Assembly: GCA_945827465.1 (NCBI GenBank)
Contig: CALZOH010000106.1
Span: 1-10,909 of the forward strand
DNA: 10,909 bases
From: an uncultured Prevotellaceae bacterium
GTDB taxonomy: Bacteria > Bacteroidota > Bacteroidia > Bacteroidales > Bacteroidaceae
Direction of reading: 5' to 3'
The translations under genes were made by a program, and so were the position numbers. Each line of letters starts with the position of its first letter. The first letter of the stretch is position 1. Below are positions 6,248 through 10,909 of the stretch, piece after piece. A model generated the notes under the pieces. It searched no databases and was not told where the DNA came from. It saw only the letters and a list, made by a program, of their open reading frames with translations.

Positions 6248-7480
6248 TTATCCGAAGAATAAATAAGCAATCAAAATGGCGGCGATGCTGCCGGAAATAT
6301 CGGCCAAAAGTCCGCAGGTAACGGCGTGGCGTGTCTTGCTAATTCCTACACTGCCGAAATAGACTGCTAAAATATAAAAGGTGGTATCAGTGCTTCCTTG
6401 CAGGATACAACTTAATCGTCCGACAAACGAATCGGCACCGAAATTATTCATCGCATCCACCATCATGCCGCGTGCTCCACTTCCGCTAAGGGGCTTCATA
6501 ATGGCTGTGGGAAGTGCGTCCACCCATTCCGAAGATATGCCGGCTGTTTGGAAGGTAAATTTTACTCCATCAACAATCCAATCCATTGCTCCGGAAGCCC
6601 TGAAAAAATTGATGCTTACCAAGATGGCCACTAAGTAAGGGATGATGCGGATGGCGGTTTGGAATCCTTCTTTGGCTCCTTCCACAAAAGCGTCGTAAAC
6701 ATTGATTCGTTTGCGTACGCCACTCATTAAAAACAGAATGATGATGGAGAACAGAATGACGTTGGCTGCACAAGTGCTTACTACGTTCATGGTATCCTTG
6801 TCTAATTGACTACATCCCCAAACAATAAGAGCTATAAATGTGATGGCACCTCCTAATGTAAGCATGAGAGTGCGATTGAACAGGTTGATACGTTGAAAAA
6901 TGCCGGTAATGATGATTCCCACCAGCGTAGCAATGAATGTAGCGATCAGAATGGGAATGAAAATGTCTGTGGGTTGTGCTGCACCGCCTTCAGCACGGAA
7001 TGCCAAGATACTCACAGGGATGATAACCAAGCCTGATGTGTTCATCACCAGGAACATAATCATGGGATTAGTGGCAGTATCTTTTACTGGATTCAAATCT
7101 TGCAGGCTTTTCATGGCTTTTAGCCCCAACGGAGTGGCAGCATTGTCAAGTCCCAGCATGTTGGCGGCCATGTTCATAAACATGTTGCCAAATACAGGGT
7201 GATCTTTGGGTATATCGGGAAAGAGTTTGGTGAGTACCGGACTTAAAGCGTGGCTGATGCTGTTGATGAGACCGCCTCGTTCGCCTATTTTCATCATGCC
7301 TAACCAAAAGGCAAGCATACCTGTTAGTCCTAATGAAATCTCAAAAGCCGTTTTAGCTGCGTCAAAAGCCGAACTCATGATATGTGGAAACACCGTTATG
7401 TCGCCTAAGAACACTAACTTGATGGCGGCAATGACGAAAGCAACGAGAAAGAAAGCAATCCAAATGTAATTTAAAACCAT
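6248..7480 (-). CDS. Fused SpmA-SpmB membrane protein (nucleoside recognition/gate domains)
   Basis: A 410-aa inner-membrane protein corresponding to a head-to-tail fusion of spore maturation proteins SpmA and SpmB, each of which is near 180-200 aa on its own. The SpmA-like half (about 1-200) carries the signature MLGLDNAATPLGLKAM (108-123). The SpmB-like half (about 235-410) carries KPLSGSGARGM (329-339) and GSTDTTFYILAVYFG (362-376). Both halves are mostly hydrophobic helices of the gate/nucleoside recognition type. In Bacillus, SpmA and SpmB are needed for spore core dehydration; this organism is a non-spore-former, so the role must be different, perhaps membrane transport or envelope maturation. 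It is the first gene of an operon with the downstream flippase (11-bp gap). A -7 promoter core lies about 25 bases upstream of the start. Confidence 0.87.
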   Translation of the reverse strand: MVLNYIWIAFFLVAFVIAAIKLVFLGDITVFPHIMSSAFDAAKTAFEISLGLTGMLAFWLGMMKIGERGGLINSISHALSPVLTKLFPDIPKDHPVFGNMFMNMAANMLGLDNAATPLGLKAMKSLQDLNPVKDTATNPMIMFLVMNTSGLVIIPVSILAFRAEGGAAQPTDIFIPILIATFIATLVGIIITGIFQRINLFNRTLMLTLGGAITFIALIVWGCSQLDKDTMNVVSTCAANVILFSIIILFLMSGVRKRINVYDAFVEGAKEGFQTAIRIIPYLVAILVSINFFRASGAMDWIVDGVKFTFQTAGISSEWVDALPTAIMKPLSGSGARGMMVDAMNNFGADSFVGRLSCILQGSTDTTFYILAVYFGSVGISKTRHAVTCGLLADISGSIAAILIAYLFFG

Positions 7481-7502
7481 ATCTTTTCAACGGTTAGTGG
7501 GG

Positions 7503-7510
7503 CAAAGTTA
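7503..7510 (-). promoter_or_regulatory. Candidate promoter core (TAACTTTG) for the SpmAB-flippase operon
   Basis: On the minus strand 7510-7503 reads TAACTTTG, a perfect TAnnTTTG core. The predicted transcription start is 15-18 bases before the ATG at 7480, giving a short leader. No TTTG is seen at the -33 position. Confidence 0.6.
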
Positions 7511-7786
7511 CGAAAAAACTCTATTCCTATTTATTTTCTCTGTTGAATACTCTTGACGGATGATGACTTTCAGCTACGACAGAGAATTAGTTGCATGAGT
7601 CTGATGAATAGACTTTTATTGAATAGGGTAGGCCCCTGACCAAAATCTATTTTCATCTGTTGTTAGAATATCCTGCTGTGCCCGATAGCTTTTTGGAATG
7701 TAACTCTTATTGGGAACAAGATAAACCTTTCTGTATAGCATTTACTATCGGTTTGAACAGATGTTAGGAGGTGCTTTCATTATTCA
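7511..7786. other. Intergenic stretch with no gene seen
   Basis: About 275 bases between the SpmAB promoter core and the terminator of the greA-HIT operon. I see no open frame with coding character, no RNA gene and no clear repeat. Confidence 0.5.
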
Positions 7787-7826
7787 AAACGGAGGAAATG
7801 CTCTTGGGGTAGCATCTCCTCCGTTT
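7787..7826 (-). terminator. Terminator of the greA-HIT operon, possibly bidirectional
   Basis: Arms 7787-7802 and 7811-7826 form a 16-bp stem with one non-Watson-Crick position (a G-T wobble on the minus strand) and an 8-nt loop. On the minus strand it is followed by TTTTGAATAATG. It lies 67 bases after the HIT stop codon. The plus-strand side is also T-rich. Confidence 0.75.
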
Positions 7827-7893
7827 GTTCTATTTCAAGTAAACGCAGCAGCAGTGCGTTGAGTAGGAAGTTGAATGGTATCAGTGGCAGCAG

Positions 7894-8298
7894 TTATTCT
7901 GCTTTTTCAAAGTTTGCTAAGATTTTCTGTGCAATTTCACGGAACTCTTCTTCTGTGAATTTGAGTTTGGGGTTGCTGAAAATCATATCTCCTTCCTTTT
8001 CAAGAGGGATGAGGTGAATGTGAGCATGATTAACCTCCAATCCTAATACTGCCTGTCCTACTTTTCGGCAGGGAAAGGCTTTCTGGATGGCTAACGCTAC
8101 TTTTTTGGCGAAGATTTGCATCTTTCCCAAGAGGTCGTCCGGTAAATCAAAGAGGTAATCTACTTCCTTTTTAGGAACAACCAATGTGTGGCCCTTCTTG
8201 ATAGGGTTAATATCCAGAAATGCGTAGAAATTTTCGTCTTCTGCACATTTGTAACTGGGTATTTCTCCCTGAATGATGCGCGTGAATATCGTAGCCAT
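7894..8298 (-). CDS. HIT family (histidine triad, Hint-like) nucleotide hydrolase
   Basis: A 134-aa cytosolic protein with the histidine triad motif HAHIHLI at 91-97 (H91, H93, H95; the middle histidine is the usual nucleophile), preceded by the Hint-type N-terminus MATIFTRIIQGEIPSYK and the segment NPIKKGHTLVVPKKEV (31-46). Members of this branch hydrolyse adenosine phosphoramidates or related nucleotide conjugates; the natural substrate in Bacteroidota is not established. The length is normal for the family. The gene starts 3 bases after the greA stop codon, so the two are co-transcribed and probably translationally coupled. It has no promoter of its own that I can see. Confidence 0.93.
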   Translation of the reverse strand: MATIFTRIIQGEIPSYKCAEDENFYAFLDINPIKKGHTLVVPKKEVDYLFDLPDDLLGKMQIFAKKVALAIQKAFPCRKVGQAVLGLEVNHAHIHLIPLEKEGDMIFSNPKLKFTEEEFREIAQKILANFEKAE

Positions 8299-8301
8299 AT
8301 C

Positions 8302-8769
8302 TTAATTGTATGAAATGTTGGTAATCTTCAATTCCATTTCGCCGCGTGGTACGGTAATTTTAGCGATGTCGCCCACTTTCTTGCCCAGCAAACCCTGTGC
8401 AATGGGTGTGGTACTCGAGATTTTGCCTTCACGCAGGTTGGCTTCGCTTTCGCTAACGATGGTGTATGTCATTTTAGCACCGGTTTTCACGTTTTCCATT
8501 TCAACCGTGGCCAAAATTTGTACGGAATCCTTTGCCAATTTGCTCGTATCAATGATTTTTGCGTTGGCAAGAGTCATTTTAAGCTTGTTGATTTTTGCTT
8601 CCAACATTGCTTGTGCTTCTTTAGCAGCATCATACTCGCTATTTTCTGATAAATCACCTTTGTCGCGTGCTTCCGCTATCGCAGCTGAGGCTGCAGGCCG
8701 ATCTACCAGCTCCATTTTTCTTAGTTGGGCTACCATCTGGTCGTAGCCTTCTTGTGACATATAAGCCAT
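8302..8769 (-). CDS. greA: Transcription elongation factor GreA
   Basis: A 155-aa protein with the full GreA/GreB architecture. An N-terminal antiparallel coiled coil (about 5-75) carries the acidic tip GDLSENSEYDAAKE (38-51), where D39 and E42 correspond to the residues that activate the RNA polymerase active centre for cleavage of backtracked RNA. A C-terminal FKBP-like domain (about 80-155) contains TTPIAQGLLGKKVGD (120-134). It rescues stalled polymerase through the secondary channel. The start Met opens MAYMSQEGY; an internal Met4 is an alternative, but the longer start matches the form I know from this phylum. It is the first gene of a pair with the HIT protein. Upstream lies a strong promoter and, inside the leader, a terminator-like hairpin, which suggests attenuation of greA. 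Confidence 0.96.
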   Translation of the reverse strand: MAYMSQEGYDQMVAQLRKMELVDRPAASAAIAEARDKGDLSENSEYDAAKEAQAMLEAKINKLKMTLANAKIIDTSKLAKDSVQILATVEMENVKTGAKMTYTIVSESEANLREGKISSTTPIAQGLLGKKVGDIAKITVPRGEMELKITNISYN

Positions 8770-8801
8770 AATATATATAATGTTAAATTCTACTGCAATG
8801 T

Positions 8802-8837
8802 AAAAAAGAAAAGAATCCCGATGTCGAACATCGGAAT
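8802..8837 (-). promoter_or_regulatory. Terminator-like hairpin inside the greA leader (putative attenuator)
   Basis: On the minus strand 8837-8815 folds into a 10-bp stem with one wobble pair (ATTCCGATGT / ACATCGGGAT) and a 3-nt loop, followed by a T-rich tract (TCTTTTCTTTTTT, about 8814-8802). It lies after the predicted greA start of transcription (about 8855) and before the greA ATG (8769). It would yield a short leader RNA of roughly 50 nt when it stops transcription. It could instead be the last terminator for transcripts reading in from the serine hydrolase gene. Confidence 0.65.
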
Positions 8838-8861
8838 CCTCATGCTTCCTTGAAACTGTTG

Positions 8862-8893
8862 CAAATTTAGGGAATTAAATGTCGATGCCCAAA
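8862..8893 (-). promoter_or_regulatory. Promoter of the greA-HIT operon
   Basis: On the minus strand TTTG (8893-8890), a 20-base spacer and TAAATTTG (8869-8862) match the Bacteroidota housekeeping sigma consensus (TTTG, about 19-21 bases, TAnnTTTG) fully. It is the best promoter in the window. Confidence 0.8.
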
Positions 8894-8982
8894 TTTTTGT
8901 TGACTTTATTTTTTTTGTGAAGACTTTTTGAACTTCATACCCACCTATTTGATAGTGCTATTGGGACTGAAATCCTATGAAT

Positions 8983-9030
8983 ACTTCGTGCCATGTTGCG
9001 CTGAGTGAAAATGGCAACATGGCACGAAGT
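8983..9030. terminator. 17-bp perfect hairpin after the serine hydrolase gene
   Basis: Arms 8983-8999 and 9014-9030 are perfectly complementary over 17 bp with a 14-nt loop, starting 8 bases after the serine hydrolase stop codon. The plus-strand side has a run of five T (9030-9034); the minus-strand side, the direction of the gene, has no T-run (TATTCATAGG). It is probably the 3' end structure of the gene, but the T-run is on the wrong side for a textbook terminator. Confidence 0.6.
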
Positions 9031-9037
9031 TTTTGCC

Positions 9038-10255
9038 TTATTTTGTACGCCCTGTAAAAGAGTTGATTCCGGAGGCATTGATGGTTTGAGAGAAGAATTT
9101 TTCGGCAGCTTTGCTTACGTCGCCGCTCCAAGGCTGTACGCCGCAAATTTGTACCACCCAAAGTTTGAGTTCCTTCTTGTGCCAATTAATAGCACAATTC
9201 GTGCCCCATGCTCCGCCGTGTCCAAACCATTCGTTTTCGCCATCTTTTTCTGGTGCTGACAGTCCTAAGGAATATCCACCTCTTCCTGCGGGACGTGTGG
9301 AAACAGCTAAAATGCTTTTTACGGTTTCTTCTTTCAGAATACGAACGCCATTGTCGCCTACACCAAGATTCATCAGCATTTTATAGAATTTCAGTTGGTC
9401 GTTGGCCGTTGTCCACAGACCGGCACCTGCTGATGCGAATACGTGTGAATCATTGTAAGGTCTTTGTTCCCAATCAGCTTCGTAACGCCATTTGGCGGGA
9501 GCATTTTCTTGGGTGTCATAGAGTTCAATCTTGTTTTTAAGTTGCTTATCAGTTGGCCAAAACCATGTGGACTTCATACCGAGTGGATCGAGAACTTCTT
9601 TTTTTAAGTAGTTTTCCCATTTCATGCCGGTTATGGTTTCTACAATGGCTGCGCCAATGTCAATACCCGTATTGGAATAGAGGTCGCGTGTTCCAGGCTC
9701 GAACATCAAAGGAGATGCTGCGGCAATAGATGCTACTTGTCGGATAGGGGCACCGCCCGACCAGCCGCCGCCTCGTACATCTCTACGCTTAGCGCTCACT
9801 TCAAAGGGAAAACCTCCGGTATGATTGAGCACCATTCTTACGGTTAATACGTTCTTCGCTTTGTGTAGGGTCTTAATACCGTCTTTTTCACCGTCAAGGA
9901 CCCAGAGTTCTTTAAATTCAGGCAGGTATTTGGAGACGGGATCGTCGAGTGACAGTTTGCCTTGTTCAACCAGTTTGGCAATCGTTACGCCACAGAAGCC
10001 TTTGGTCTGTGAGCATTGCATGAAAACATTGTCCATTTTAATGGGACGCTTCTTGTCAACATCTGCATAGCCGATACAACAGGTCTCTTGTACTCCATCC
10101 TTGTAAAATACACTGATGGCACCGGCTAAAATGCCTCGGTCAACGTATGGTTGCAGTGCTTCTCGGGCAAAATTGGTCTTGGAATTGATAACTTTTGTTT
10201 TGGCAGTAGCCGAAAGGCAACCTACCAACATGAGTAGTAATAGAATTCTTTTCAT
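9038..10255 (-). CDS. Exported serine hydrolase, beta-lactamase/PBP class C-like
   Basis: A protein of 405 aa with the three active-site motifs of the class C beta-lactamase / low-molecular-weight PBP / esterase family (PF00144): SQTK at 82-85 (S82 nucleophile, K85), YSN at 193-195, and HGG at 346-348 replacing KTG. HTGG at 145-148 is also typical of the family. HGG in place of KTG points to an esterase, amidase or peptidase more than to a true beta-lactamase, so no resistance claim is made. The start chosen is the Met at 10255, which opens a signal sequence (MKRILLLLMLVGCLSATA). The frame is open for 22 more codons upstream (to 10321), but these put a charged stretch before the signal and are probably not translated. 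LVGC at 10-13 fits a lipobox, but signal peptidase I cleavage after ATA is also possible. The gene stands alone. Confidence 0.9.
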   Translation of the reverse strand: MKRILLLLMLVGCLSATAKTKVINSKTNFAREALQPYVDRGILAGAISVFYKDGVQETCCIGYADVDKKRPIKMDNVFMQCSQTKGFCGVTIAKLVEQGKLSLDDPVSKYLPEFKELWVLDGEKDGIKTLHKAKNVLTVRMVLNHTGGFPFEVSAKRRDVRGGGWSGGAPIRQVASIAAASPLMFEPGTRDLYSNTGIDIGAAIVETITGMKWENYLKKEVLDPLGMKSTWFWPTDKQLKNKIELYDTQENAPAKWRYEADWEQRPYNDSHVFASAGAGLWTTANDQLKFYKMLMNLGVGDNGVRILKEETVKSILAVSTRPAGRGGYSLGLSAPEKDGENEWFGHGGAWGTNCAINWHKKELKLWVVQICGVQPWSGDVSKAAEKFFSQTINASGINSFTGRTK

Positions 10256-10614
10256 GATGAGTATATTAATGAATGTTCTTTCAATATATTGTTTCAACGT
10301 CGGTGTTTCAGCGCTCTTCACAAGATGATGGAAGTCATAAATCCCTGAATGTTGATTGAACCTTCAAAGGAAGTAATATTTTTTTGATAGTCCTAATTTT
10401 CAAGTGTTGATTTTATGATATTCTTTAATTTTTTGGGAATCCGGAGTCGTGTTCAAGAAATAAAGTGTGATTGGGGGGGCAGAGGAAAATCAGAGAGGGA
10501 TAGTTATAAGGCTTAGCAATAAGGATCATCTCAATAGACCGTTAGCGTGATCATGACGGTGACTATTAATTATAGGTTCCCGTTCAGGCAAATCTTTTTT
10601 GTATCATGAACAAT
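10256..10614. other. Upstream region of the serine hydrolase gene; nothing further seen
   Basis: About 360 bases between the serine hydrolase start and the right repeat array. It must hold the promoter for the hydrolase, but I found no convincing TAnnTTTG core on the minus strand. No coding frame or RNA gene is visible. A run of seven G occurs near 10473-10479. Confidence 0.45.
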
Positions 10615-10855
10615 GTCACTGAACATTTGCAGAGAGGTTTTACGCACGGAACAATCGGTCTTTGAACGCTTGCATGACGGTTTTGCACGTGTACAAAAGG
10701 GCCTTGAAGTTAGTTCAAGGGGTCTTGCGTCGTGTACAAAAGGATATTGAAGTTAGTTCATGGGGATTTGCACGTGTGCAAAAGGGTATTGAAGTTAGTT
10801 CAAGGGGCTTTGCGTCGTGTACAAAAGGGCCTTGAACGATGTAAAAATGGTCTTG
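10615..10855 (+). repeat. Right tandem array of ~42-bp palindromic units
   Basis: Read on the plus strand, TTGAAGTTAGTTCAA-type motifs start at 10704, 10747 and 10789, with TTGAA half-motifs at 10662 and 10832 and a decayed one near 10620; spacing is 42-43 bp. Between them a second motif alternates between two forms: TTGCACGTG-type (10683-10696, 10768-10781) and TTGCGTCGTGTACAA (10725-10739, 10809-10823), giving an A-B-A-B higher-order repeat of about 85 bp. The palindrome CCTTGAAGTTAGTTCAAGG (10702-10720) has a 7-bp stem. Inner units are decayed, outer ones near-identical. The array runs into the 54-bp terminal repeat. Confidence 0.88.
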
Positions 10856-10909
10856 TGACTATGACTAAAATTACTTCACAGATTATTTGTTTATTTTCTA
10901 CTTTGCTTT
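10856..10909. repeat. Right copy of the 54-bp terminal inverted repeat
   Basis: Exact reverse complement of positions 1-54. In both copies it lies directly outside the palindromic array and is preceded, reading outward, by a decayed half-unit (TTGAAC followed by about 20 bases). The array and this AT-rich sequence therefore look like one repeated composite element, present here twice in opposite orientation. Confidence 0.95.

Noticed and set aside
10256..10321. Upstream start giving the serine hydrolase 22 extra N-terminal residues
   Set aside because: The extra residues are charged and precede a complete signal sequence beginning at the Met at 10255, so the shorter start is preferred.
10615..10855. 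CRISPR array
   Set aside because: The period is regular and there is an AT-rich leader-like flank, but the whole unit is repeated with no unique spacers, and no cas genes are present.
1..10909. Composite transposon or integrative element bounded by the 54-bp inverted repeats
   Set aside because: No transposase, integrase, relaxase or cargo-type gene lies inside, the content is ordinary chromosomal genes, and no target-site duplication can be checked because the window ends at the repeats.

Overview
The window looks like chromosomal DNA of a gut Bacteroidales bacterium (Bacteroides/Phocaeicola/Prevotella-like; the species cannot be fixed from the sequence). The reasons are: promoter cores of the Bacteroidota form TAnnTTTG, sometimes with an upstream TTTG; no strong Shine-Dalgarno sequences; a secreted twin-arginine Gfo/Idh/MocA oxidoreductase paired with a secreted sugar isomerase/epimerase; a fused SpmA-SpmB membrane protein; and a GreA beginning MAYMSQEGY. 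No transposase, integrase, tRNA, rRNA or CRISPR is visible.

Layout. 1-54 and 10856-10909 are a perfect 54-bp inverted repeat lying exactly at both ends. Inside each copy is a tandem array of about 42-bp units made of short palindromes (55-230 and 10615-10855). 619-3083 (minus) is a two-gene group, an exported oxidoreductase followed by an exported TIM-barrel isomerase/epimerase, ending in a terminator at 556-599. 3437-4316 (plus) is a transcription unit: a promoter, an unannotated 50-codon ORF (3478-3630) starting almost at the predicted transcript start, an outer-membrane beta-barrel gene (3641-4258), and a terminator. 4474-4633 is a pair of inverted REP-like hairpins with GTAG/CTAC tags. 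4770-7480 (minus) is an operon of a fused SpmA/SpmB membrane protein and a polysaccharide flippase. 7894-8769 (minus) is the greA-HIT operon, with a strong promoter and a terminator-like hairpin inside the leader. 9038-10255 (minus) is an exported serine hydrolase of the beta-lactamase/PBP class, followed by a 17-bp perfect hairpin.

How they work together. The secreted oxidoreductase and isomerase plausibly act in sequence on a sugar or glycoside in the periplasm. The SpmAB fusion and flippase are both inner-membrane proteins and probably serve the envelope. GreA rescues stalled RNA polymerase and the HIT protein is a nucleotide hydrolase; they are co-transcribed housekeeping genes.

The genes themselves are mostly ordinary. 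The unusual material is between them: the inverted palindromic arrays at the ends, the 50-aa ORF ahead of the barrel gene, the REP pair and the greA leader hairpin.
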